Assembly: GCA_007123775.1 (NCBI GenBank)
Contig: SLGK01000042.1
Location: 48,252 to 112,251 of the forward strand
Length of the DNA: 64,000 bases
Direction: 5' to 3'
From: Anaerolineae bacterium
Lineage (GTDB): Bacteria; Chloroflexota; Anaerolineae; Promineifilales; Promineifilaceae
The notes under the pieces are model-generated. The model was not told where the DNA came from. It was given only the letters and a program-made list of their open reading frames with translations, and did not search any database. Both the position numbers and the translations under genes were made by a program. Below, one piece after another: positions 1 to 7,134 of the stretch. Numbering within the stretch: position 1 is the first letter of the stretch; every line of letters starts with the position of its first letter.

Positions 1-584
1 GACCAAAAATGAGGAGCGTTGTGAACACCTATGCTAAACTTCTCTGTCACAAAATTGACGAACTGCTCTGCTCGTTCAATATCGTGCGTTAAAACACCAT
101 AATGCGTTTGGCTAACTGGCACTTTAGGTCTCATAGCTCGAGGAATCTGTTCTGGCCCATTACCAAAAGCTAACGGCCTGCCGCCAAAATAGTAAAACCG
201 GTCTGAAACCAACACAAATTCACCAGACAAATCGCGTTGTTGATGTTTGCTGGCGTGGTTTTTGTTTTCAAGCTGAATGAATTCCCCATCTACTGGCTTG
301 TAGATATTATCGCCCGCTTTATAGACGATCTGACTATGACCCAGATCAGGAATCTTGTTCTGAAATTTCGGATGGGAGTAATAGCTGGACATGGGAATCT
401 TATCAGTTACTTGCATCAAGAAAACAAGCCGTTCTTCACCGATCTCATCCCCACATAATTCTTTCGAGGTAAAGCCAGCTATCGAATCACCCTGTCTTTT
501 TGATTTCCGCATTCCGGGTTTACAGGTTGCCATCGTCAATACGCCAAAAAAGGGATTGGGGGCAAAGCCTGAATCATTGGTCAT
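1..584 (-). CDS. Nmad2-like nucleotide modification-associated protein, partial
   Basis: This frame is open from an ATG at 584 to the left edge, so the C-terminus lies outside the window. About 194 residues are visible. Near the N-terminus reads GFAPNPFFGVLTMATCKPG, followed by a basic stretch and a GDSIAGF segment, then a YYSHPKF segment and a GDNIYKP segment. I recognise this order from the Nmad2 (nucleotide modification associated domain 2) family, which was predicted from phage and bacterial loci that make modified DNA bases; its reaction is unknown. The start overlaps the end of the upstream HTH gene by 11 nt, so the two are probably translationally coupled. The stretch looks less GC-rich than the core genes and has no ACGGCCGT palindrome, which suggests transfer. 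The family call is from memory of motifs, not from a search. Confidence 0.72.
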   Translation of the reverse strand, partial: MTNDSGFAPNPFFGVLTMATCKPGMRKSKRQGDSIAGFTSKELCGDEIGEERLVFLMQVTDKIPMSSYYSHPKFQNKIPDLGHSQIVYKAGDNIYKPVDGEFIQLENKNHASKHQQRDLSGEFVLVSDRFYYFGGRPLAFGNGPEQIPRAMRPKVPVSQTHYGVLTHDIERAEQFVNFVTEKFSIGVHNAPHFW

Positions 585-849
585 TTTGTAAGAGAATAAT
601 CTCATGTTTCATGCTCCTTCTCAACCACTCAGGCCAACTGCGTATATACCTGCGGATGTTCTCAACAATCCGCAGCAAGAACTTAGCCGGACCACTTGGC
701 TCCCGCCGCCCCTGTTTCCAATCCTGTAAAGTGTGGACACTAACACCCATCAAACTGGCAAATGCTACCTGCGATAACTGCAACCGGTGTCGAATTTCTT
801 GAACGGGTGCCGGCTTAGTACGGCGGCTTGGCCGGACCTGAATAGCCAC
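574..849 (-). CDS. HTH (XRE/NadS-type) DNA-binding protein
   Basis: A protein of about 91 residues if translation begins at the GTG at 849; no ATG lies close to the conserved part, so the start is uncertain. It carries a helix-turn-helix with the pattern EIRHRLQLSQVAFASLMGVS, then TLQDWKQGRREPSGPA and a helical RIVENI segment. This matches the NadS/HigA-like regulators that usually form the second gene of a toxin-antitoxin pair. Here the first gene is instead a pRiA4b ORF-3-like protein, whose end it overlaps by about 35 nt, and the third gene encodes an Nmad2-like protein, overlapped by 11 nt. The three overlapping frames imply one transcript. Inferred role: autoregulator of this cassette, binding upstream of position 1492. 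Confidence 0.68.
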   Translation of the reverse strand: MAIQVRPSRRTKPAPVQEIRHRLQLSQVAFASLMGVSVHTLQDWKQGRREPSGPAKFLLRIVENIRRYIRSWPEWLRRSMKHEIILLQNDQ

Positions 850-1492
850 ACATACCCACTCGCGGCGAGTTGTACAATTCCACAGGCTCACCATAGTCAT
901 GGTGCGGATGACTGTCAGCATGTTTGTCACAGAGTGTGCCCGCTATGTCCTCTTCATATAGGCATTCCATACAGAGCCAACCGGCCGGCTGGTCACATTC
1001 AATGCAGGTAACTTCCGGGGCCAGATTGCGGGCCATGAGCGTCATGGGCTGTTTGGTCACAGGCTTGCCCTTGCGGGCATCGACAAACTTGATCAATGTT
1101 TCGGACGATGTGCCAAAGTCATAGATGTGGGTCAGTTCCACATCGGGCGCAAACACGCGCTCAATGTGGCGAGACTTAGGAATTTCACGTCCCGACCAGC
1201 CACCGACGGAGAACTGGCTCATGTGGCCGCAGCATTCCAGCCAGATGGCCCGCAGGTAATGGTCCAAATCTTGCAGCCGGGCCGAGCCGCGCACCTCCAA
1301 ATCGAGCCAGAAATCGTTGCTCCAACTATCCTGCACCCGCAAATGGTAAAGCGTCTCGCCGCCGCTTATGCCGGCTTTCTCAATCGCATCTCCCCTCTTT
1401 GAACAAGCACGCAAATGGCGAATCATGCCTCCCTTAGCATATTCTTTCTGGCAATAGTGACAAATGCCTCTTGATTGTTTTCTGGCAGTCAT
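815..1492 (-). CDS. plasmid pRiA4b ORF-3-like protein with zinc-finger ends
   Basis: A protein of 225 residues. The ATG at 1492 is chosen because AGGAGGTC lies 4-11 nt upstream; the frame is open further upstream but without a ribosome site. The N-terminus holds a CCHC-type finger (CHYC, then H and C within RHLRAC). The middle (LYHLRVQDSW, WLDLEVRG, LDHYLRAIWLECCGH) is the signature of the pRiA4b ORF-3-like family, which is common on plasmids, in mobile islands and beside transposons; no biochemical function is established. The C-terminus has a second cysteine/histidine cluster (CIEC, CMEC, CDKH, HPHHDY) resembling a B-box-like zinc site. It is the first gene of a three-gene overlapping cassette. 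Its family is known; its job with Nmad2 is not. Confidence 0.75.
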   Translation of the reverse strand: MTARKQSRGICHYCQKEYAKGGMIRHLRACSKRGDAIEKAGISGGETLYHLRVQDSWSNDFWLDLEVRGSARLQDLDHYLRAIWLECCGHMSQFSVGGWSGREIPKSRHIERVFAPDVELTHIYDFGTSSETLIKFVDARKGKPVTKQPMTLMARNLAPEVTCIECDQPAGWLCMECLYEEDIAGTLCDKHADSHPHHDYGEPVELYNSPRVGMCGYSGPAKPPY

Positions 1493-1920
1493 TTTGACCT
1501 CCTGCAAAAATAGGACGCAGATTAACGCGGACTTCGTCGTGAGCTCAGCCGAACGATAAACGCAGATAGTTTTCATTTATTGTGGTGCGCTGCGCCCATG
1601 TTGAACTCCAATCCAAATGGAACGCCAGCATCCCTGTTGGCAATAGGCCGGCTGCAAAGCCATCACGCATTACGTTTCACGCTTCACGATAAACGCCACA
1701 CTATCCTGAAGCCTTACTCTTTTTCTGCAAGTATACATCAACACAAAATTTGACGAAATGGGCAAGTTGAGGCACGATAGGGGGGGATTGTGTAAACATT
1801 GGGACAAGTCGCCCACGCAAACCTTGTAAGAGCGAAACTTCCCACACCCTCCGGTGTTTCCACTACAAACACGGTGTAATTTTCCAATATACCCAAGCAT
1901 AACTGAAGGAGAAATGACTT
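1493..1920. other. intergenic region between the Nmad2 cassette and acpP
   Basis: I see no supported gene in this 428-base gap. It holds the divergent promoters for the leftward cassette and for acpP, but no clear -35/-10 pair. Short half copies of the interspersed repeats occur (ACGTTTCACGCTTCACG near 1671-1687 and a GACGCAG/TTAACGCGGA stretch near 1513-1532). A good ribosome site (GAAGGAG) precedes acpP. Confidence 0.5.
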
Positions 1921-2160
1921 ATGAGTGATACAGAAGCTCGCGTGCGTGAAATTATCGTCGATTTGCTCGGCGTGGATGAAGAGGAAGTGGTAGCTGAAGC
2001 CCGTTTCCGTGAAGATTTGGAAGCTGATTCACTTGATCTGGTTGAGCTGATTATGGCCTTTGAAGAAGAATTCGCGGGGGAGATTTCTGACGAGGAAGCG
2101 CAGAAAATCACGACGGTGGGTGAAGCAGTAGCGTACATTGATACGCATATGAAAGATTAG
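1921..2160 (+). CDS. acpP: acyl carrier protein
   Basis: A 79-residue acidic protein that carries growing fatty-acyl chains on a 4'-phosphopantetheine arm in type II fatty acid synthesis in the cytoplasm. The attachment serine lies in [12 protein letters not shown] (DSL motif, about residue 38-40), and the N-terminal [11 protein letters not shown] helix and C-terminal TVGEAVAYI helix are typical. Length matches the family. The ATG follows GAAGGAG at a good distance. It stands alone: no fab genes surround it in this window, which is unusual because acpP is often next to fabF or fabG. An intrinsic terminator lies 73 nt after the stop, inside the convergent downstream gene. Confidence 0.97.
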   Translation: MSDTEARVREIIVDLLGVDEEEVVAEARFREDLEADSLDLVELIMAFEEEFAGEISDEEAQKITTVGEAVAYIDTHMKD

Positions 2161-2221
2161 TTCTCGGCAGCCCCTATTTGCGTTTTAGTGGGCAGGAAAC
2201 TGATTGCTAGATACGGTTCTA

Positions 2222-2911
2222 TTAACCTGAAGGGCGATGCAGCGCATCGCCTTTTTGCGTTGGCAAGAGTTGGCGCAGAGCGATCAGGGCTACCAGGAGA
2301 TGTCCTAGCGTATTGAGCCAGACGCCAGGACCGACCCCTAGCGGAACCCCAATGACCTGACTGAAATACGGCCGTATCTCCCCCAGATAATACCAGAGCG
2401 GCAGCACGCCCCCGACCAGTCCCACCACAAACAGCAACAACCAGGGCAGCCAGCCCACCACGGCCGTTTCGCGCCAATGAGCCGCTACGCCACAAACACC
2501 TGCCACCAAGACTACCAGCCCAATCAACTGCACCCGCAGTAGATATTCGTGTCGCACCGGGCCGGTCAGGTCGGCAATTGCCGGGAAAGCCAGCAGGCTG
2601 ACGGCTACGGCCAGACCGCGCATGAACCACGTCTGCCAACGGCCGTTCTGCCAGCGCATCGTCCATAGAGCCAGCAACAGTCCCAGCGTTATGGGCGGCA
2701 GGTAGAAAATGTCCCGCCGCGCCCCTACGCCGAGAAATTTGAGCCACTCGCCCATCTCTACGCCGATAAGAGTAAGACCCGCCGCCGGGCCGGGCAGCCA
2801 GACGGTCAGGTAGCCCACAAAAACGGCCGTAAAACCCAGCAGCAAACCCCAATACTCCCCATCAGCCAACAACTGCCACAGATAACGCCATAACCACTTG
2901 ACCCTATCCAC
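2222..2911 (-). CDS. multi-pass membrane protein of unknown function
   Basis: A protein of 229 residues with a GTG start at 2911, 2 nt after the stop of the BchI-like ATPase gene, so it is probably the third gene of a thioesterase - ATPase - membrane protein operon. About six hydrophobic segments are visible (WGLLLGFTAVFVGYLTVWL, PPITLGLLLALW, GLAVAVSLLAFPAI, LIGLVVLVAGVCGVAA, GWLPWLLLFVVGLVGG, LGHLLVALIAL). I recognise no domain and no catalytic motif. The last codons overlap the terminator of acpP. It may be a membrane partner of the ATPase, by context only. Confidence 0.75.
   Translation of the reverse strand: MDRVKWLWRYLWQLLADGEYWGLLLGFTAVFVGYLTVWLPGPAAGLTLIGVEMGEWLKFLGVGARRDIFYLPPITLGLLLALWTMRWQNGRWQTWFMRGLAVAVSLLAFPAIADLTGPVRHEYLLRVQLIGLVVLVAGVCGVAAHWRETAVVGWLPWLLLFVVGLVGGVLPLWYYLGEIRPYFSQVIGVPLGVGPGVWLNTLGHLLVALIALRQLLPTQKGDALHRPSG
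2233..2256 (+). terminator. intrinsic terminator of acpP
   Basis: GGCGATGC and GCATCGCC pair around a 3-base loop and are followed by TTTTT. It lies within the last codons of the convergent membrane protein gene, so the 3' end of that gene doubles as the terminator of acpP. Confidence 0.8.
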
Positions 2912-2913
2912 GC

Positions 2914-4068
2914 TCAGTCTGCCTCGCCCTTTGCCAGGAAATCGGCCGTTAACTGCGCCACGCGCTCATCCTCATGCCCCTGTTCAGCAAAATAACGTGT
3001 GAGCATCTCACTCTGCCGCAGCCGCAGCGCCAGCAGCGATACTGCCTGAACATCGCTGGTCGTCACTTCCTCTCGCTCATCGGCCGCGGCATGGGCACGG
3101 GCCGCCTCAAAGAGAGTCATATCAGCCCGATTGGAATCAATAGCCAGCGATTGGATGAGCGTCAGGCCCAGATTGCGAGCCGCATCACCCACGTAGACAC
3201 GTTCCAAACGTTCGCGGGCGGCCTGCAAGTCAGACGCCAGTTGCAGCGTCTCATGGGCATACAGGCTGGCAAATTGGGTTGGATTGCGCTGGTAGTTAAG
3301 CGCGTTTTGATAAGCACGGTAGCGGTCCTCGGCGACGCACAGTCCCTTGACCAGCACCCGCAGGCCAAAGCGGTCCATAATCTGTGGGCGCAGCCGCCCT
3401 TCTTCGGGGTTCATCGAACCAATCAGCATGAAGCGGGCGCGGTAGCGCAATCTGAGCGGACCACGTCGCACCGTGTAAAAGCCCTGGGCGGCAGCATCCA
3501 GAATGGCGTCGGTGATGGCGTCTTCGAGCAGATTGACCTCGTCGATGTAGAGAATTTGACCGTCAGCGTGACCCAAAATACCACGCTCTAGGCGTACCCG
3601 CTGCTGCTCCAGGGCGACGCGCTCGTTGATGCCGCCGACAACATCTTCCAGGCGGGCATTAAGCGGCAGTTCCAGCATTCGCACCCTATCCTCGATGGTA
3701 AGGGGTTGGCGGTAGCCGTATTTTTCGGCGCAGGCAGTACAAATGGCGGCCAGACCTTCTTCTTCGGCCAGTATTTCGGTACAGCCGTGGCTGCACAGGC
3801 TGCGGCGGACGGTAGGGAGTAGATCGGTAAGACCACGAACGGCCGTTGTTTTGGCTGTGCCGCGAGGTCCTAGCAACAAGACGCCGCCTACTTTGGGATT
3901 GATGAGCGCGAGCAACAGCGCCAGCTTCATTTCTTCCTGGCCGACGATAGCCAAAAAAGGAAAAGGTTCTTCTACAGACAGGCCCAAATCTGCGTCGGGC
4001 AACTGCTTGATTTTGACGGCAGGCGCTTGCAGCAACAGGTCAAGCAATCGGGAACGGGGCTGGCTCAT
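2914..4068 (-). CDS. BchI/ChlI-like AAA+ ATPase (magnesium chelatase subunit I family)
   Basis: A protein of 384 residues. Walker A is GPRGTAKT and Walker B is GQILYIDEVNLL; the GSMNPEEGRLRPQIMDRFGL segment is the sensor and presensor signature of the magnesium chelatase ATPase family. After Walker A there is a cysteine cluster (CSHGC, then CTAC) of the kind seen in the zinc-binding insertion of BchI-type proteins. In photosynthetic bacteria BchI drives magnesium insertion into protoporphyrin with BchD and BchH. No BchD, BchH or other chlorophyll gene is visible here, so a general MoxR-like chaperone or chelatase role is equally likely. It starts 3 nt after the thioesterase stop and ends 2 nt before the next start, so it sits in a tight operon. 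Confidence 0.85.
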   Translation of the reverse strand: MSQPRSRLLDLLLQAPAVKIKQLPDADLGLSVEEPFPFLAIVGQEEMKLALLLALINPKVGGVLLLGPRGTAKTTAVRGLTDLLPTVRRSLCSHGCTEILAEEEGLAAICTACAEKYGYRQPLTIEDRVRMLELPLNARLEDVVGGINERVALEQQRVRLERGILGHADGQILYIDEVNLLEDAITDAILDAAAQGFYTVRRGPLRLRYRARFMLIGSMNPEEGRLRPQIMDRFGLRVLVKGLCVAEDRYRAYQNALNYQRNPTQFASLYAHETLQLASDLQAARERLERVYVGDAARNLGLTLIQSLAIDSNRADMTLFEAARAHAAADEREEVTTSDVQAVSLLALRLRQSEMLTRYFAEQGHEDERVAQLTADFLAKGEAD

Positions 4069-4071
4069 GGA

Positions 4072-4548
4072 TCAGTGAACCTCTTGCTGGCGCATTTTCA
4101 GCCGGTGGGCCTGACGAGCGGCGCCGCGGTCGAAGCGGAGTCGCTCTGCCTCGGTTTCTAAAATAAGGCGGGGAACGGGGACGGGACGGCCGTCATCGCC
4201 CAGGGCTACATAGACAAAGTAGGCGGTATTGGTGTGGGTGACGCTGCCGGTCAAAACGTCTTCGGCGGTCACGGTCACACGGGTTTCCATCGAGGAACGG
4301 CCGATCCAGCTTAATTCCGCTTTAACTGTGAGTAGATTCCCAATCTGAACCGGCGAGTGGAACGACATAGAATCTACGGCCACTGTGACCGACGGACGGC
4401 TCGCGTGTTTGGTAGCTGTCATACCACCGGCCTCATCACACAACTTCATGATCAGGCCGCCGTGGACATTACCCATCGTATTGGCGTGGCCCGGTCCCAT
4501 CAATTGGGTCAGGGTCACGCTAGAGTCGCTAATTCGTTTATCGGTCAT
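4072..4548 (-). CDS. hotdog-fold acyl-CoA thioesterase (YciA/BFIT type)
   Basis: A protein of 158 residues that should hydrolyse acyl-CoA to free acid and CoA in the cytoplasm, working as a hotdog oligomer. The family signature is clear: NTMGNVHGGLIMKLCDEAGG with the conserved Asn, His-Gly-Gly and Asp, followed by DSMSFHSPVQIGNLL and the WIGRSSMET strand. The C-terminal LKMRQQ tail is basic. It is the first gene of the operon with the BchI-like ATPase (3 nt gap). The chain-length preference cannot be read from the sequence. Confidence 0.92.
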   Translation of the reverse strand: MTDKRISDSSVTLTQLMGPGHANTMGNVHGGLIMKLCDEAGGMTATKHASRPSVTVAVDSMSFHSPVQIGNLLTVKAELSWIGRSSMETRVTVTAEDVLTGSVTHTNTAYFVYVALGDDGRPVPVPRLILETEAERLRFDRGAARQAHRLKMRQQEVH

Positions 4549-4641
4549 GGTTAGCTTGATACGCAGCTACCTTTTCAATAACCAGGTGTAAGGGCAGGCC
4601 GGTGCGCCTGCCTGCTACTGGGCGAACCCATAGATTTGCCC

Positions 4642-4992
4642 TCATTCCATATCAGGCCGGGTTTCCGAAATATACGTCAGTCGTTCGGGATATGCCTCAA
4701 ACATATCAATTATCTGGTAGGGTAGATTACGCAGCAGCGGGGCCAGGGGCATACTGGCCGGAATAATAGGCCGCTTGGGCTGGGGTGGCGGTTGTAGGCG
4801 TGGGCGTTTAATGGGATTTGAACGCTTACGTAACAGACGGCGATCATCACTCAAAAAACCTATATAAAGGCCGCTGGTATCAAAAACTTCACGCCCGCGG
4901 ACAAAGCCAATCCATTCGCCATCCACGTTGAACAGGTGTCCGTCCTTGTAAACGGCTACCCAGGCACCATCACTGCGATAGATTGGTTGCAT
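4642..4992 (-). CDS. 4-fold beta flower domain protein
   Basis: A protein of 116 residues. The first 55 residues contain repeated W/Y-G turns (DGAWVAVYKDGHLF, GEWIGFVRGREVFD, GLYIGFLSD) that match the 4-fold beta flower domain known from many uncharacterised bacterial proteins. The middle is rich in Pro, Arg and Lys (RPRLQPPPQPKRPI) and is probably a flexible linker, followed by a short hydrophobic helix. There is no signal peptide. The ATG at 4992 follows AGGGAG. It seems to be a single-gene unit; function unknown. Confidence 0.7.
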   Translation of the reverse strand: MQPIYRSDGAWVAVYKDGHLFNVDGEWIGFVRGREVFDTSGLYIGFLSDDRRLLRKRSNPIKRPRLQPPPQPKRPIIPASMPLAPLLRNLPYQIIDMFEAYPERLTYISETRPDME

Positions 4993-5012
4993 GTGTGTTC
5001 TCCCTTTGCCCT

Positions 5013-5060
5013 AGAGCTAGAGCTAGAGTGTAGAGTGTAGAGATAGAGTATAGAGTTTGT
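5013..5060. repeat. unit repeat arm, AGAGTATAG family
   Basis: A run of 6-9 nt units (CTAGAG, AGAGTGTAG, AGAGTATAG) with no facing inverted arm nearby, so it looks like half of the element seen in full at 48973-49073. It lies between the beta flower gene and the glycosyltransferase gene. Confidence 0.6.
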
Positions 5061-5153
5061 GGAATAGATGATCAAATGTTTGCCTGGTATCATGGTATTG
5101 TCGGCTGTTGGGGAATGCGGAGCTGGCCTTGTGCTTGCCGCAGGAATGGGCGG

Positions 5154-6320
5154 CTATGTTAACAGGCGCTGGTAGAGGTGGGTAAGCTGCCGGGCGGCGC
5201 GTGCCCAGGTGAAGTGGGCAATCTGTGTCTGGCCAGCCTGGCGCCAATGAGCGCGTACCGCCGCATCGGTCAGGAGGTGGTGTATGGCCGTTTGCCACGC
5301 CTGTGCATCGTGGGGGGAGAGTAAAACGGCCGTTTCCTCCCCCGTCTCCTTATCCACCACCACCTCTGGCAAGCAAGAGGCATTCGAGGTGAGTACCGGT
5401 ACGCCACAGGCCATGGCTTCCAGCAGGGGCAGGCCAAAGCCCTCATACAGGCTGGGGAAGAGAAAGAGGTCGGCCCCGGTATAGAGAGCGGGTAAGTCGG
5501 CATCATCCACAAAGCCGATGAAGCGAACACGGCCGTTTAACTGTTGTCGCTCAATTTCGGCCAGCATCTCGTCGTAGAGCCAGCCCTTGCCGCCGGCGAT
5601 AGCCAGCGTGTGGGGCCATTGGGCGGCCACGCCCGCAAAAGCCTGAATGAGCATCTGGTAGTTTTTGCGCGGCTGCACCGTGCCCACGCTGAGCAGATAG
5701 GGCGCGTCATCTAACCCGTAACGCTGGCGAACGGCCGTTACTGTCTCCCGATCCGCAGGGTGAAAGGAGGCATTGACGCCACTATACAGCACCGTCACCT
5801 TCTCCGCCGGCACCTGCCACAAATCGAGCAAATCCTGCCGCGTGGCTTCGGAATCGGCCAGAATGTGCGTGGCTCGCTGCACCGACCAGGGCACGACCCG
5901 GTTGAGGTAGTTGACCAGCACGTCAGGAAAGGTGTGGGGGTAATGGATAAAGGAGAGGTCGTGGACGGTGAGGACGGTGGGGATACGGCCGTAAACCGGC
6001 GGCAGCACAAAGTCAGGCGAGTGAAACAGGTCCAGCCCACCCGTCACCAATTGGACCGGCAGCGGCAGCCGTAGCCGGTACCACAGCCGGTAGAGCCATT
6101 TTTCGGACAGCGGCGCAGGGTGGTGGCTGACGTGGCTGGCCTGGGGCAGCGGATCGGGAACGGGCAGTTGGTCAGGTGGGCGGGCGGAAAAGAGCCGGTA
6201 TTGGAAGGGGGTGTCGCTGGCTACCACAGCCCGAATCAGCTCACGAACGTAACGGCCGATTCCCCCACCCTGCGCCAAAGCGGCCGTTACGTCAATGCCA
6301 ATGCGGGGTCGATTATCCAT
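5154..6320 (-). CDS. GT4-family glycosyltransferase
   Basis: A protein of 388 residues with a GT-B fold. The N-terminus GIDVTAALAQGGGIGRYVREL is the acceptor-side signature of group 1 transferases of the mannosyl or rhamnosyl type. The donor-binding domain has LLSVGTVQPRKNYQMLIQAF, IAGGKGW, VRFIGFVDDADLPALYTGADLFLFPSLYEGFGLPLLEAMACGVPVL with the E-x7-E motif. It transfers a sugar from an NDP-sugar to a glycan at the cytoplasmic face of the membrane. It sits at the end of a leftward group with GtrA, an O-antigen ligase and UDP-glucuronate decarboxylase, which points to surface polysaccharide. The exact sugar is not readable. Confidence 0.92.
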   Translation of the reverse strand: MDNRPRIGIDVTAALAQGGGIGRYVRELIRAVVASDTPFQYRLFSARPPDQLPVPDPLPQASHVSHHPAPLSEKWLYRLWYRLRLPLPVQLVTGGLDLFHSPDFVLPPVYGRIPTVLTVHDLSFIHYPHTFPDVLVNYLNRVVPWSVQRATHILADSEATRQDLLDLWQVPAEKVTVLYSGVNASFHPADRETVTAVRQRYGLDDAPYLLSVGTVQPRKNYQMLIQAFAGVAAQWPHTLAIAGGKGWLYDEMLAEIERQQLNGRVRFIGFVDDADLPALYTGADLFLFPSLYEGFGLPLLEAMACGVPVLTSNASCLPEVVVDKETGEETAVLLSPHDAQAWQTAIHHLLTDAAVRAHWRQAGQTQIAHFTWARAARQLTHLYQRLLT

Positions 6321-6354
6321 GATGATTGGGAGTCTTTCGGGTCTTAGGGGGCCT

Positions 6355-6418
6355 GGCGTAAAACGTAATGCGTAATGCGTAAGATCTCTCTGGTTACGTT
6401 TTACGCTTTACGCTCATA
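6355..6418. repeat. modular inverted repeat, ACGTAAAACGTAA family
   Basis: The left arm is a run of GCGTAAAAC and GTAATGC units; the right arm is TTACGTTTTACGCTTTACGC. The right arm encodes the last residues and the stop codon of the GtrA gene. It can form a long hairpin between two leftward genes. Confidence 0.8.
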
Positions 6419-7006
6419 TTTACTATCAACGTCATTATAAGTCCAATAGCGGTTGACAAAGAAATTCCAGAACATGACAATCAGCACGGCCAAAATCAAG
6501 GCCATGTTGTCACCAATGCGCCCGGCATATGGGGCCAACAGGTCTACCTGCGCTACCAAATCGGTGAAGGGATAGTGGGTATAATAAACAATGGGTACAC
6601 GAATGAGAATACCGGCCACGCTGACCAGAACAAACATAACAAACTGACGCCGCACCGACTTCGCCCGCGAATCGGGGTAAGTCCAGTAGCGGTTCCAGGT
6701 AAAGTTGCTCATAATGGCGGCGATAAAAGAGATAGCACTGGCCAGGGTGGTGGAAAAGGTGCGGGCACTGTCAAATGGCAGGCCCAGGCCAACCACGTAC
6801 TGAAAGGCACTGCTCCCCTCAGTAAACACGGCGTTGAGCGGACCCAGCAAAATATTAAAAATGCCAAAGTCAACGACGAAGCCAATGCTGCCCACCACCG
6901 CAAACTTGATAAACCGCTTGGTTTCCAGGGGGTTTACGCCAAAACGTACCAGCGTATCAACCACCATTGCTCTCATAGCTGAATCTTTCAACATCAGATT
7001 TCCCAA
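6401..7006 (-). CDS. GtrA-family membrane protein
   Basis: A protein of 201 residues. RFIKFAVVGSIGFVVDFGIFNIL is the hallmark first transmembrane segment of the GtrA/DPMS family, followed by a second segment with ASAISFIAAIMSNFTWNRYWTYP and two more (FVMFVLVSVAGILIRVPIVYY and NMALILAVLIVMFWNFFVNRYWTYN). Four segments and the paired NRYWTY signatures are as expected. GtrA proteins are thought to flip polyprenyl-phosphate-linked sugars or help attach polysaccharide. The last codons (Lys, Ala, stop) lie inside the repeat arm at 6401-6418, so the C-terminus has been rewritten by that repeat. The start is at MGNLML; an internal Met at residue 5 is possible. Confidence 0.9.
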   Translation of the reverse strand: MGNLMLKDSAMRAMVVDTLVRFGVNPLETKRFIKFAVVGSIGFVVDFGIFNILLGPLNAVFTEGSSAFQYVVGLGLPFDSARTFSTTLASAISFIAAIMSNFTWNRYWTYPDSRAKSVRRQFVMFVLVSVAGILIRVPIVYYTHYPFTDLVAQVDLLAPYAGRIGDNMALILAVLIVMFWNFFVNRYWTYNDVDSKYERKA

Positions 7007-7054
7007 TCCTGATTTGGATTATTTGGTATGGTTCAAGTCAGTTTGACAATTCGC

Positions 7055-7134
7055 TGACCGATGACGGAAGACAAAGGACCGATGGGCCGATAGGCTAAGA
7101 GCAATTCCGTCCTTCGTCTTCGGTCCTCCGTCAA
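7055..7134. repeat. modular inverted repeat, GACGGAGGACCGA family
   Basis: The left arm is TGACCGATGACGGAAGAC with further units and the right arm is TCCGTCCTTCGTCTTCGG with CTCCGTCA. It lies between two leftward genes; its last TCA is the complement of the TGA stop of the O-antigen ligase gene. Confidence 0.8.

Noticed and set aside
1670..1900. A 76-codon minus-strand frame upstream of acpP
   Set aside because: It covers the promoter region and a half repeat, has no ribosome site and resembles nothing.
2914..4068. Evidence for photosynthesis from the BchI-like protein
   Set aside because: A single chelatase-type ATPase without BchD, BchH or reaction-centre genes does not support it.
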